In this document: positions 43,858-52,748 of the stretch, one piece after another
How the letters are laid out: each line of letters begins with the position of its first letter
Position numbering within the stretch: the stretch's first letter is position 1
Origin: Streptomyces filamentosus
Lineage (GTDB): Bacteria > Actinomycetota > Actinomycetes > Streptomycetales > Streptomycetaceae
Direction: 5' to 3'
DNA length: 64,000 bases
Assembly: GCF_014654895.1 (NCBI RefSeq)
Contig: NZ_BNBE01000002.1
Location: 248,001-312,000, forward strand
Made by a program: the position numbers and the translations under genes
Notes under the pieces: model-generated
Told to the model about the DNA's origin: nothing
Seen by the model: only the letters and a program-made list of their open reading frames with translations
Database searches by the model: none

Positions 43858-44138
43858 CGGTTGTTCTCCGGAAGGGACGGCGACGGTGGACGACCAGCTC
43901 ACGGCACGCTAACGGTCCTGGTGCGGGGCCGTGGCCGCCTGTCGCGGAACTGGCCGGGAGACGCCGCACGGCACGCGTCCCGTGTCCGGATTCGAGGGAG
44001 TTCGAAGGGCCTTGTCCTCCGTATGGAGGCGTGGCGACACTGGGGCCCGGCCGAGGCGGCGGGTCCGGGGGGACGCACCGTACGAACCGCCGCCACGGCC
44101 GGTCCCGAGCATCCGACGTCCCGAGGAGCAGACCCGTC

Positions 44139-44681
44139 ATGAGACTCCCGCGCCACCCGCTCGCCGCACGCACCGCCGTCGCCGCCGGCACGCTCCTCGC
44201 GGCCGTCGGCCTCCTGGCCGGCCCCGCCGCCGCCGCACCCGCCGGGACTCCCCCGGCGGCCGGCACGGCGGTGGCCGCGGCCCCCGGCGACACCGTCATC
44301 CAGGGCACCAGCGTGCTGGCGCGGGGCCAGGCCTGGTACTCGCCCGACGGCCGGACCATGCTCGCGATGCAGGGCGACGGCCACGCCGTGCTGTACCACG
44401 ACGGCGCCGCGATCTGGACCGCCCGCGGAAGCTACGGCGTCGGCAACGAGCTCTACATGCAGGCGGACGGCAACCTGGTGGTCTACGACGCCGGCATGCG
44501 CCCCGTGTGGAACAGCCGGACGCACTCCCACCCGGGCGCCCACCTCGCCATCCAGAACTCCGGGAACATGGTGGTGTACTACGGATCGACCCCCCTGTGG
44601 TGGTCCAACTTCCGTCCCGGCGGACCCGGGGACCCGGAAGAGCCCGAGTGCCAGCCGCGCCCGGGCCGGCTCTGCCCCTGA
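44139..44681 (+). CDS. Secreted B-lectin (D-mannose-binding) protein
   Basis: 180 residues from ATG 44139 with GAGGAG upstream. Residues 1-~50 are a signal peptide plus an Ala/Pro linker (AVAAGTLLAAVGLLAGPAAA). The B-lectin fold follows, with three QxDxNxVxY-type sites: MQGDGHAVLYH (degenerate), MQADGNLVVYD (complete) and IQNSGNMVVYY (partly degenerate). It is extracellular and likely binds mannose-type glycans. A paralogue lies at 47411. Confidence 0.85.
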   Translation: MRLPRHPLAARTAVAAGTLLAAVGLLAGPAAAAPAGTPPAAGTAVAAAPGDTVIQGTSVLARGQAWYSPDGRTMLAMQGDGHAVLYHDGAAIWTARGSYGVGNELYMQADGNLVVYDAGMRPVWNSRTHSHPGAHLAIQNSGNMVVYYGSTPLWWSNFRPGGPGDPEEPECQPRPGRLCP

Positions 44682-44814
44682 TCCGTCCGATCCGCCTCCG
44701 TCCCGGCTGATCCGGAGGCCGAGGGCGAGGTCCGGGCCAGTATGCCGTGGGTGTCCGTCCGGACGGACACCCACGGCGCGTTCGAAGTCCGCTTGCGCAC
44801 CGACGTGCCGCTTC

Positions 44815-46470
44815 ATGGCCGATACTGCCCGCATGGGGGATCACGACACCGTCCGGACACGTCTGCGCGCCGCCCTGTGCGCCGATGATCCGTGGACCGC
44901 GTTGTACGCGCTGGACACCGGACGGCCCGGCCCGTTCGCCGGGGCGGTCGAGGAGATGTACCGGTCGGACCCCGACCGGGCCGCCTTCGGCCGCCACCTC
45001 ACCTGGTTCCTGAAGCGGCTCGGCGAGGCGGGCGACGAGCTCCTGAAGCGTTTGTTCGTCGAGCGGACGTTCGCGCCCGCCGAGCGTCAGGACGTGCTGA
45101 GGGCGGCCGTCGACCGCGGCCTCCGGTTGCCGGCGGAAGCGCTGCGCGCCTACGCGCGGCTAAGCCCCGCGCCCGGCGGGACCGCCCCCGACGCCGACGG
45201 CCCGCCCGCTCCGGAACTCGTCGACGCCCTGGGCCTGTCCGGCGACCCGTCCTTCGCGCCCCGCCTCGGAGCACTGCTCGGCGACCCCTCCGCTCCGCGC
45301 GGCAGGGCGGCACTCGCGCTCGGCCGGCTCGGCGCCCGCGCGTGGACGGTGCCGATCGCCGAAGGGCTCTTCGAGGTGACCGGACTCGACCGCGCCGCGT
45401 TCGCCGTGGCGCTGGAGCTCATGGGCGACCGGGCCGCCGTCCCGCACCTGCTGCGCCGGCTGGCGGAGAGCCGCGAGGAGCGGGTCCACGACGTCCACCA
45501 CGCGCTCGTACGGCTGACCGGCCGCGACCCGCTCCTGCCGGAGGGCGCGAGGGGTGCCGCGTACGCGGCGGCCGTGCGCGCCGCGTGGGCCGACGGTCGC
45601 ACCGAGCCCGCCCGGCCGGGAGTGCGCGACCTCGTCGTGGACTCCGGCACCCGCGCCCGGTTCCGCGTCGAGGAGGGTGCCGGCCGGATCCGGGTCGACT
45701 TCGACCCGCCGGCACCCGGCTCTTCCTGGCCGCGCTGGGACCGGTCCCTGACGTTCGACGGCAAGCCGCTGTACCGGGTCGGCTCGGTCTGCGGCACGTG
45801 CGAGCTGGGCCTGTCGCTCCTCGGCTGGCCGGACGGCGAGGCGAGCCGCGTCGCCGCCCGCATGCGCGGACGGCTGGCCGACCTGCACCGGCTCGACGCC
45901 GCGCTGCTGGCCGACTGGAGTCCCGTGCTCGGCGAGCTGGCGACCGGCCACTACCGTGCCCTCCTGCTCGACCTCCCCCTGGAGCGGGTGACGGATCCGG
46001 CTCGCTCGTGGTGGCACCGCCGCGCCGCGGCCCGGCCGCCGGAGGAGGACGAGTCCTACGCCGAGGAGGCCCGCCCCGAAGACGCCTGGCCCGGCGTCGC
46101 GCACCTCCAGCTCCCCACGCCCGTCCCGGGCGCCCGGGTGCCGGCCACGTACGGAGCCCTGTTGCCCTCCCAGCCGCCGGAGGCGCTCGACCCGGCCACC
46201 GTCGCCCGGCACGCGGCCGCCGTCGCGGCGGGGGAACGGCCGGCCGCCGTGGTCCTCGGCTGGGTCGACGACCGGTACGTGGAGGCCCGGGACGAGGAGC
46301 GGTGGCTCGTCGGCGTGGTCCTCGACGGCCATCACCGGCTCGCCGCGTACGCCGCCGCCGGCGTACCGGCCCGGGTGCTCTGGATCTCCTGCCTGGACGG
46401 AGGCCCGACCGAGGACGGCGGCCTGGAGGGCCTCGCGGAGCTGTCCGCGGCGTACGCCGTCCGCGCGTGA
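44815..46470 (+). CDS. Hypothetical protein with HEAT-like repeats
   Basis: 551 residues from ATG 44815; ATG 44833 (MGDHDTVRTRL) is an alternative. The N-terminal ~230 residues are alpha-helical repeats (FAPRLGALLGDPSAPRGRAA, FAVALELMGDRAAVPHLLRR), HEAT-like. The rest includes PLYRVGSVCGTCELGLSLLG with two Cys and a ParB-like VVLDGHHRLAAYAAAGVPAR near the end. The DGHHR motif recalls ParB/sulfiredoxin-like domains, but other residues do not confirm it. The function is unknown. Confidence 0.6.
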   Translation: MADTARMGDHDTVRTRLRAALCADDPWTALYALDTGRPGPFAGAVEEMYRSDPDRAAFGRHLTWFLKRLGEAGDELLKRLFVERTFAPAERQDVLRAAVDRGLRLPAEALRAYARLSPAPGGTAPDADGPPAPELVDALGLSGDPSFAPRLGALLGDPSAPRGRAALALGRLGARAWTVPIAEGLFEVTGLDRAAFAVALELMGDRAAVPHLLRRLAESREERVHDVHHALVRLTGRDPLLPEGARGAAYAAAVRAAWADGRTEPARPGVRDLVVDSGTRARFRVEEGAGRIRVDFDPPAPGSSWPRWDRSLTFDGKPLYRVGSVCGTCELGLSLLGWPDGEASRVAARMRGRLADLHRLDAALLADWSPVLGELATGHYRALLLDLPLERVTDPARSWWHRRAAARPPEEDESYAEEARPEDAWPGVAHLQLPTPVPGARVPATYGALLPSQPPEALDPATVARHAAAVAAGERPAAVVLGWVDDRYVEARDEERWLVGVVLDGHHRLAAYAAAGVPARVLWISCLDGGPTEDGGLEGLAELSAAYAVRA

Positions 46471-46640
46471 CCGGGATCCGTCCCGCCCACGAGGCTCGGC
46501 CGCCGCGCGCACGCGAACCCGTGCGTGCGAACACCTCGACCGCGGACCCGACAGCGGGCCCGGGAACGTGCGATCGGTGCCGCACGCAGCGGCACCGCCC
46601 CCGCGTGCGGAGCCCTCTCCGAAGGGAGCAGGCCGAGTAG

Positions 46641-47128
46641 GTGCGGTGGCTGGGCAGGAGCACGGGCGGCCGCATCGGCCTCGCCTGCACCGTGCTCGTC
46701 CACGGGGCGGTCGAAGGGGCGCCGGCCGGGGGCCGGTCGAGCGAGCCGACCGCGCTGCACCGATGCCTTTCGCCACCGCGCATGGTCGTCACCGGGGCCG
46801 AGGTCACGGACGACGCCGGAACCGGAAATTCCCTGGCCGCCCTGTCGTGGGTGCTCGACGTCGCGCGGGACAGGGAGCCCGGGCAGGCCGTCGCCCTCCG
46901 CATGACGGCCTCCTCGTGGACCGGTCAGGACCCGGAGGACTGGCTGGTCCAGCACCTGACGGCGGCGTTCGGCGTCGGCAGCGCGGCGGCGCGGCGGCGC
47001 GGCGGCGCGGCGGCGCGGCGGTTGATGGGGACGCGTCTCGTGGTTCCCGTCGTCGACGGCCTCGACGAGCTGGATCCGCCGGGTTCTCCTCTCCAGGCCG
47101 CCGGGTGGCCGTCGCGTCGGCCACGTGA
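46641..47128 (+). pseudogene. Decayed NACHT NTPase fragment
   Basis: Starting at GTG 46641, the readable part has VVTGAEVTDDAGTGNSLAAL where a Walker A GDAGTGKT would stand; the Lys is Asn, so ATP binding is lost. RMTASSWTGQDPEDWLVQHL and LVVPVVDGLDELDPPGS (Walker B/NACHT motif DGLDELD) follow. The text then degenerates. An 8-bp GC repeat (46981-47020) sits inside. This is the N-terminal third of a STAND/NLR-like ATPase; downstream domains are absent. Confidence 0.6.
46981..47020 (+). repeat. Five tandem GCGCGGCG units
   Basis: An 8-bp unit repeated five times exactly inside the NACHT remnant, encoding an Arg/Ala/Gly run. Eight is not a multiple of three, so any change in copy number shifts the frame. 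Confidence 0.8.
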
Positions 47129-47410
47129 CGGCGGGCGTTCCCAAGCCGTCGACGTGGGCAGGGGTCGGAGTGATCCGAGCGATGCCGAGCGGAAGCGGCT
47201 TCGGCACTTGCTGCCGGCCGGCGACGGGCGTCGTGTCCGGCGGCGGGATCACCGGCGGGCGATCAACACGCCTTTCTGAGCCTGGGCTTGACCGGCACAG
47301 AGGGTGTGGGCGAAGCCCGCACGAATCGCTCCCGCGTCGATCATGTGCCCTTATGATCAACGACGTTCCCGGGGTGACCGGGCACCTGACGACTCGAAAG
47401 GCGATCCCGG

Positions 47411-47902
47411 ATGAAGCGCAAGATCCTGGCGCTCGTGGCAACCCTCGGACTCTCCGTCGCAGGAGTGGCGGCCACCGCGACCCCGGCGCAGGCTTACGGA
47501 ATGGGGCCGGGGGACTGCTTCTGGAACGGCGGCAGCACCCTCTGGTACAACGGCGGATTCCGGATGAACGGCGGCGACTGCTACGTGACGAGCAAGACCA
47601 AGCTCAGCATGCAGCGAGACGGCAACCTCGTGCTCTACTGCGTCGACTGGCAGGACGGAATTCCGGTCAGCAGCCGGCCCGTCTGGTCCACCGGCACGTG
47701 GAACTCCGGCGCCATAACCGCGAAGTTCCAGGACGACGGCAACTTCGTGCTCTACCGCAGCGACTACGCGACCGCTGTCTGGGCGTCACGCACCTGGGGC
47801 CACGCCAATTCCCTCCTGGCGATCCAGAACGACAGCAACATCGTCATCTACGACTTCAAGGGCTACCCGATCTGGCAGTCCAACACCTACAACGCCTGCT
47901 GA
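47411..47902 (+). CDS. Secreted B-lectin protein
   Basis: 163 residues from ATG 47411 with a short upstream GGCG/GGAT context. The signal peptide KILALVATLGLSVAGVAATA is cleaved near AQA-YG. Three mannose-site motifs are better preserved than in the 44139 paralogue: MQRDGNLVLYC, FQDDGNFVLYR and IQNDSNIVIYD. Four cysteines suggest disulfides. It is extracellular. Confidence 0.87.
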   Translation: MKRKILALVATLGLSVAGVAATATPAQAYGMGPGDCFWNGGSTLWYNGGFRMNGGDCYVTSKTKLSMQRDGNLVLYCVDWQDGIPVSSRPVWSTGTWNSGAITAKFQDDGNFVLYRSDYATAVWASRTWGHANSLLAIQNDSNIVIYDFKGYPIWQSNTYNAC

Positions 47903-48001
47903 GTTCCGTCATCGGATGCCCCGCCCGCGTCAGGAGCGAGGCGGGGGGCAACCGCTGCGGGGTCGCCGACGACTTCCGGCCGGAGGCGGCCCCTCCCGAA
48001 G

Positions 48002-48448
48002 TCAGCCGTTCCGATCCTTGATCACCACAACCAGCATGGCGGCTCCGCCCACCCAGACGGCCCCTCCGACGGCGGTGCCGATCCAGCCGAATATCCGCCG
48101 GGCGAGCTCGTCCCCCCTCTTCTCCTCATCGGCATCGGACCGGACGGCGTCATCGCCGACTCCACGGAGGCAGACCTGGCCCTCTTCCGTTTCCCGGCTG
48201 CCGCACATGGCTCGCCCTTCCGAGGCGGCCGGGCCCCAACTGACGCTCAGCAGCCAGATTCCGGCGGCCGCTATCGCCAGGGCGATCGGAATCGCGCAGC
48301 CGAGTACGGGGTCGGCGACGCCGCTGTCTGGTGACGCCCCCGGATGCCGTCCGGGGCGGTCCGGACAACAGTCGAGTCGTATCGGACGCTCCGGCCACCG
48401 TCCCGGCGGGCAGTGGTGTAGGGCTTCGAGTGCCGGACCCTCGTTCAC
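48002..48448 (-). CDS. Hypothetical membrane protein
   Basis: 148 residues from ATG 48448; the first ~40 residues are low-complexity, so a later start is possible. Two transmembrane segments: CAIPIALAIAAAGIWLLSV and IGTAVGGAVWVGGAAMLVVV, separated by a charged loop with two Cys. The family is not recognised. Confidence 0.5.
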   Translation of the reverse strand: MNEGPALEALHHCPPGRWPERPIRLDCCPDRPGRHPGASPDSGVADPVLGCAIPIALAIAAAGIWLLSVSWGPAASEGRAMCGSRETEEGQVCLRGVGDDAVRSDADEEKRGDELARRIFGWIGTAVGGAVWVGGAAMLVVVIKDRNG

Positions 48449-48524
48449 GGGGGGGGGCAGCCGCTGTGGGTCACAACAGGCGACGGCTGCCGGCGTCCCG
48501 GCCTGGATACTCCGCTGCGTCTGC

Positions 48525-48794
48525 CTACGGCTGCTGCCCGAGCCAGACGATGTCGAGGACGGTCAGCCGGCGCAGGGGGCGGTTGACCCAGTAGGCGAGG
48601 GACAACTGGCCGACGGACGCGTACCGTACGTCTTCGCCTTCGGGATCGTCGGCGTTCCACGGGCGAAAGCCCCACGGGTCGGCCGCAGCGGCGTCCAGGA
48701 CGTCCCACACGGTGTCCTCGACGTGGTCGGGGAGGGTGTCGAGGATCTTGGCGGCCTGCGAGGAGATGCGGACCGCGTAGGGCGCGCCGGTCAT
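48525..48794 (-). CDS. RelE/ParE-like toxin-type protein
   Basis: 89 residues from ATG 48794, overlapping the upstream gene by 4 bp (ATGA). It has the small RelE/ParE fold pattern: YAVRISSQAAKILDTLPDHV, an acidic helix, then DVRYASVGQLSLAYWVNRPL and RRLTVLDIVWL as the closing beta strands. If active, it would be an mRNA interferase or gyrase-type toxin; the catalytic residues of RelE are not all evident. Confidence 0.65.
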   Translation of the reverse strand: MTGAPYAVRISSQAAKILDTLPDHVEDTVWDVLDAAAADPWGFRPWNADDPEGEDVRYASVGQLSLAYWVNRPLRRLTVLDIVWLGQQP

Positions 48795-49099
48795 CGGCGG
48801 CGCCTTCCCCTGAGCTCCGTCATGTCGATCGCGTCGCCGTCGTCGTATCCGGAGGCGATGAACGCGTCGACCGCCGACGCGTGGGCGAGGCGGCCCTGCC
48901 AGTCCCGGACGACCTCGTACAGTCCGGCGAGGGAGAACGTACGGCGGGACTCCTCCAGCGCAGCCGCCCATTCCCGTTCGAAGGCCGGTACCCATCGCTC
49001 CGCGCGGTCGCTGGAGCGGAGCCGGGCGAGGAGTTCGGCCGGCGCCCCGGGCGCGGGGGCGTGGAGAGGGGCGGGGGTGTGGTCGGGCTGCGCGCTCAT
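48791..49099 (-). CDS. DUF6247-like protein, partner of the RelE-like gene
   Basis: 102 residues from ATG 49099 with GGAGGTG five bases upstream; GTG 49105 is an alternative. It has an LLARLRSSDRAERWVPAFER helical core, AALEESRRTFSLAGLYEVVR and a basic C-terminus. It is translationally coupled to the RelE-like gene, the usual antitoxin position. The DUF6247 assignment is from recalled pattern. Confidence 0.6.
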   Translation of the reverse strand: MSAQPDHTPAPLHAPAPGAPAELLARLRSSDRAERWVPAFEREWAAALEESRRTFSLAGLYEVVRDWQGRLAHASAVDAFIASGYDDGDAIDMTELRGRRRR

Positions 49100-49387
49100 C
49101 GGCACCTCCAGGAGGGACGTGGTGACGCCACCGTACGCGCAGACGAGGCCCCCGGTGAGCCGCCTTCCGGAGAACCGCCCCTCAGAGAAGGGGCGACGCC
49201 CTCCCCCTGCGCCCTACCGCGCCATGAGCGTCGCGTATGCCGCCCGACGCGGCGCGCCGCTCCACGAGCCCGGGAGGGAGAGGAACCCGAACGAGCCACC
49301 ACTCGCCGTCTGAAGCCACGTCGTTCTCGCCCCTCTGTTCTTGCCCGTTTCCGCCTGCTCCCTTCTGTTCCCTTCCGTTCCGTGCTT

Positions 49388-50686
49388 CTACGGGATCAGG
49401 TCGGGCAGGCCGGCGGCGGTGAGGACGCCGGCGCGGTCGATGGCGACGCGGCCTTCCTTGAGGACGGCGTGCACGTGGGCGGGATCGGCGAGGGAGTCGA
49501 TGTCGTCCAGGGGGTCCGTGCCGCAGACGACGAGGTCGGCGGCCTTGCCTGCGGTCAGGCTGCCGGTGGTGTCGCCCACGCCGCACAGGTCGGCGGCGTC
49601 GGAGGTGGCCGCCCGGACGGCCTGGAGCGGGGTCATGCCGCCGATGCGGACGAGGAGTCCCAGTTCCTTGAGGTTCTGGCCGTGGGAGGCGATCAGGCCC
49701 GCGTCGGTCCCCATGGCGATACGGATCCCGGCCTGCACGGAGCGGGCCACGGACTCCTGGGCGACCCGGTGCCAGTGCACGGCCTTGGCGCGCACGGCCG
49801 CGGGCACGGTGGACGGGTCGGGGTCGTGCATGGTCTCCAGGAGGGTGGGGACGAGGAACTGGCCGCGTTCGGCCATCTCCGCCCGCAGTTCGTCGGTGAG
49901 GGCGTAACCGTGCTCGATGCTGCGGACGCCGGCGCGGACGGCCGCGGCGATGCCGGGTTCCCCGATCGCGTGGACCGCGACGGGAAGGCCCCCGTACGCC
50001 TCGGCCTCCTCGACCGCCGCGCGGATCATCTCGGGCCGCAGTCCGAGCCATTCGGGCTGGTCGTGCGGGGAGGTGACCCCTCCGCTGGCGGCGAGTTTGA
50101 CGCAGTCGGCGCCGGCGGCGACGAGTTCGCGCACGCGGGTGCGGAGGTCGTCGACGGTGTCCACGATGCCGGGAGGACTGCCGGGGAAGGCGACGGCGGA
50201 GGCGAGGGCGTCGATGCCGCTCGGGAGGCGGAAGTCGGCGTGGCCCGCGGTCTGGCTCAGCATGCTCACCGCGACGAGGAGCCGCGGCCCCGCGACGCGC
50301 CGTTCGGCCACGGCCCGCCGGAAGCCCGCGTCGAGTCCCATGAGGTCGCGTGCCGTGGTCACCCCGTTGTGCAAGGTGACGCGGAGCCGTTCGAGCACCT
50401 TCAGCGTCCGGTAGCTGACGGGTTCGCCCGCGCCCGCCAACGGGCTCTCCACCGGACCCGGCAGGGCGAAGTGCACGTGCGCGTCGATGAACCCCGGGCA
50501 GACGGTCCGCCCTCCGAGGTCCACTCGGGTCGCACGGCGCAGGTCGGGGTCGTCGGGGGCCTCGCCGGCGGGACCGCACCATCGGATGGTGGGCCCCTCG
50601 ATCACCAGGACCCCGTCGGGGACCGGCGGGGCGCCGGTGCCGTCGACGATCCGGGCGTTGTGCAGCACGACGGGGAGGGGAGACAC
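49388..50686 (-). CDS. Amidohydrolase (metal-dependent, imidazolonepropionase-like)
   Basis: 432 residues from ATG 50686. An N-terminal beta-sandwich (VVLHNARIVDGTGAPPVPDG) leads to the HxH metal site CPGFIDAHVHFALPG (H70, H72). DCVKLAASGGVTS holds the bridging Lys, PVAVHAIGEPGI and IEHGYALTDELR hold the later His ligands, and MGTDAGLIASHGQNL holds the catalytic Asp. It is a cytosolic hydrolase of a C-N bond in an amide or cyclic imide; the substrate is not readable. Confidence 0.87.
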   Translation of the reverse strand: MSPLPVVLHNARIVDGTGAPPVPDGVLVIEGPTIRWCGPAGEAPDDPDLRRATRVDLGGRTVCPGFIDAHVHFALPGPVESPLAGAGEPVSYRTLKVLERLRVTLHNGVTTARDLMGLDAGFRRAVAERRVAGPRLLVAVSMLSQTAGHADFRLPSGIDALASAVAFPGSPPGIVDTVDDLRTRVRELVAAGADCVKLAASGGVTSPHDQPEWLGLRPEMIRAAVEEAEAYGGLPVAVHAIGEPGIAAAVRAGVRSIEHGYALTDELRAEMAERGQFLVPTLLETMHDPDPSTVPAAVRAKAVHWHRVAQESVARSVQAGIRIAMGTDAGLIASHGQNLKELGLLVRIGGMTPLQAVRAATSDAADLCGVGDTTGSLTAGKAADLVVCGTDPLDDIDSLADPAHVHAVLKEGRVAIDRAGVLTAAGLPDLIP

Positions 50687-50763
50687 AGCGGTCCTTCAGG
50701 GTCCGAGGGGGGCGGGGGGTGGCAGGGGCTGGAGGACAAAAGGCGGGATCCAAAATCAGGGAT

Positions 50764-50824
50764 CCAGAATCCAGGATTCTGGATCCGGGATCCGGGATCC
50801 GGGATCCGGGATCCGGGATCCGGG
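50764..50824. repeat. Hairpin plus six tandem ATCCGGG units
   Basis: A perfect 9-bp inverted repeat around one base (CCAGAATCC-A-GGATTCTGG, 50764-50782) runs into six tandem 7-bp units ATCCGGG (50783-50824). It lies between the divergent amidohydrolase and universal stress genes and may affect either promoter. Confidence 0.85.
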
Positions 50825-51024
50825 ACGGCGGTGAGGCGATCGTGCCACGGCGGTCCCCCGCTCCTGGGGAACTCGCCGTCGTGCCGTCCGGCCGGGGGCG
50901 GGAAGCCCGCACAGCCACCCCTGCCACCCGGGCCCCACGGGAGGGACCTGTGGCCCTGCCCGTCGGGCCGGAGGCGGAGCGAGGGTGGAAGGACGTGTAC
51001 GTGACCGGCCACCGGGAGGTCGAC

Positions 51025-51498
51025 ATGCCCCGCCCCGAAGAGGACGCCCCGCCCAGGATCGTCGTCGGCGTCGACGGTTCACCGCACGCGGACAAGGCAC
51101 TGGCGTGGGCGGTGCGCCAAGCGCGTCTGACGGGCGCGCGGCTCGAGGTGGTGCTGGCCGTCGAAGTGCCGCGCACCCTGCACGAGGCGGTCCGCTTCGA
51201 CCCCTTCGAGGGCGCCGCGAAGGTGCTGGACGCCGGCATCGACAGGGCGGTCGGCCCGGACGGCGGGGTGACGGTCGTCCCGAAGGTCCTGGCACGTGAT
51301 CCGGCGAACGCGCTCCTGGACCTCTCAGAGGGAGCCGACCTGCTCGTGGTCGGCAGCCGGGGCCTCGGCACCTTCGAAGGCGCCCTCCTGGGTTCGGTGA
51401 GCCGGCGCTGCGCACAGCACGCCCCCTGCCCCGTCGTGGTGATCCGGAGTGACGAGCCCGAGCGCGAGAAGGGAACGGCGCCCGCCCGCGAGGGCTGA
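51025..51498 (+). CDS. Universal stress protein (UspA family)
   Basis: 157 residues from ATG 51025, with GGGAGG eight bases upstream. IVVGVDGSPHADKALAWAVR opens the fold, and LLVVGSRGLGTFEGALLGSV is the ATP-binding G2xG9xG(S/T) motif, followed by CPVVVIRSDEPE. A single-domain USP. Confidence 0.9.
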   Translation: MPRPEEDAPPRIVVGVDGSPHADKALAWAVRQARLTGARLEVVLAVEVPRTLHEAVRFDPFEGAAKVLDAGIDRAVGPDGGVTVVPKVLARDPANALLDLSEGADLLVVGSRGLGTFEGALLGSVSRRCAQHAPCPVVVIRSDEPEREKGTAPAREG

Positions 51499-51640
51499 CC
51501 GGGACCGACGCGCGGAAGGAGTGAGGAGTACGGGGCGGTCGACCGGTTCGGCAGGACGGCGTCCGTCACCGCCCAGACCCCGGGCGACGCCGACTCCCAG
51601 GACCGGGTCCGCGCCTTCCGACCTCACCGGGAAACACGGC

Positions 51641-51674
51641 GGCCCCTCCCGGAAGGCGTTCTCCGGGAGGGGCC
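51641..51674. terminator. Bidirectional hairpin terminator
   Basis: GGCCCCTCCCGGA (51641-51653) pairs with its complement (51662-51674), a 13-bp GC stem with an 8-base loop. It lies between the convergent stress-protein gene and the HAAS gene. Confidence 0.7.
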
Positions 51675-51694
51675 GACGTCTTGCGCGGGCGGGT

Positions 51695-52297
51695 TCAGGC
51701 GCGGCGGCTTCGCCAGAGCCAGGTGGACGTGGCGGCCAGGAGGGCGAGCGTCGCGAGGTTGGCGACGAGGGCCGGCTCGTCGCCCGCCGGGGCGACGGTG
51801 GTCACCTCCCAGACGATGTTGGCGGTGGCCGGCAGGGCAATGGCGAGCAGCACGCCGACGACCTTCTGGACCGGGGTCCAGAAGACCGAGGTGCAGAGGA
51901 ACACCGCGCCGATGATGCGGAGCGTCCCGACGCAGAGCTGGAGGGCGGGGGCGTCGGGGACGACGGTCGCGAGGAGGAACGGGAGCGTGATCAGGAGGAG
52001 CGGGACCGAGGGGTGCACCTTGGCCCGTCGGGCGGGGGCGGCGGCCCGGGGCCGGTCCCAGGCCGCGCCGGCGGTTCCGGTTCCCGCCTCGGCCAGGGCC
52101 GTCCCCGCGATGGTGCGGGGATCCCCCAGCCGCGCCAGGACCTCTCCGGGGCCGGCTTCGGGGTGCTCGGCCCGGGTCACCTCGATGTGCTCGGCGAGGT
52201 CGGCGAGGAGTTCCTGGCGGCGGTCGGCGGGGAGCGCGGACGCCTCGCGTTCGACGGCCGAGAGGTAGTCGCGTACGGGATCGGCGGGGGTCTTCAT
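51695..52297 (-). CDS. HAAS-domain membrane protein, PadR partner
   Basis: 200 residues from ATG 52297, overlapping the PadR gene by 4 bp. The N-terminal HAAS motif (PVRDYLSAVEREASALPADR, RQELLADLAEHIEVTRAEHP, GDPRTIAGTALAEAG) is followed by about four hydrophobic segments (LLITLPFLLATVV, LRIIGAVFLCTSVFW, VVGVLLAIALPATANIVW, LVANLATLALLAATSTWLW). PadR-HAAS pairs are standard in actinobacteria. Confidence 0.85.
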   Translation of the reverse strand: MKTPADPVRDYLSAVEREASALPADRRQELLADLAEHIEVTRAEHPEAGPGEVLARLGDPRTIAGTALAEAGTGTAGAAWDRPRAAAPARRAKVHPSVPLLLITLPFLLATVVPDAPALQLCVGTLRIIGAVFLCTSVFWTPVQKVVGVLLAIALPATANIVWEVTTVAPAGDEPALVANLATLALLAATSTWLWRSRRA

Positions 52298-52671
52298 GCG
52301 GGGTCTCCGGTGGGGGCGGGCGCGGGCGCGAGGAAGGCGTCGACGGTGTTGCGGAAGGCGGGCCAGACGCGGGTGAACTCGTCGAGTGCCGCCCGGCCGC
52401 CTTCGGTGAGCGCGTAGTAGCGGCGGGGCGGCCCCGAGGAGGACTCCTGCCAGGTGGTGGTGACCAGGTCGTCGCGGCGGAGCCGGGAGAGCAGCGGGTA
52501 GACCGTGCCCTGGCTGGTGGCCAGAACGCCGGATTCCTCCAGGGCGTGGACGAGCTCCACCCCGTAGCGGGAGCGGTCCCGCATCAGGGCGAGCACGCAG
52601 TACTCCAGCACGCCCTTGCGCAGCTGTACGGCCGCCCGGGCGTGCTTGGCCGCCGCCTCACCAGGTGTCAT
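52294..52671 (-). CDS. PadR-family transcriptional regulator
   Basis: 125 residues from ATG 52671. The winged helix QLRKGVLEYCVLALMRDRSR, YGVELVHALEESG and TSQGTVYPLLSRLRRDDLVT is diagnostic for PadR; the short C-terminal helix dimerises. An inverted repeat overlapping the start codon (52659-52691) is a plausible autoregulatory operator. Confidence 0.9.
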   Translation of the reverse strand: MTPGEAAAKHARAAVQLRKGVLEYCVLALMRDRSRYGVELVHALEESGVLATSQGTVYPLLSRLRRDDLVTTTWQESSSGPPRRYYALTEGGRAALDEFTRVWPAFRNTVDAFLAPAPAPTGDPA

Positions 52672-52691
52672 GCGATACAAGGTACCTGGTG
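52659..52691. promoter_or_regulatory. Candidate PadR operator
   Basis: CACCAGGT (52659-52666) and ACCTGGTG (52684-52691) form a perfect 8-bp inverted repeat that brackets the PadR start codon. Location and symmetry suggest self-repression. Confidence 0.45.
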
Positions 52692-52748
52692 GTCCAAGGG
52701 TAAGGAACCATGGGCTCCGTTTTGGTGCGGGCGGAGGGCGGAACGGCG

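Noticed and set aside
50783..50824. 7-bp tandem repeat as a CRISPR or iteron array
   Set aside because: The unit is too short, with no spacers and no replication gene nearby.
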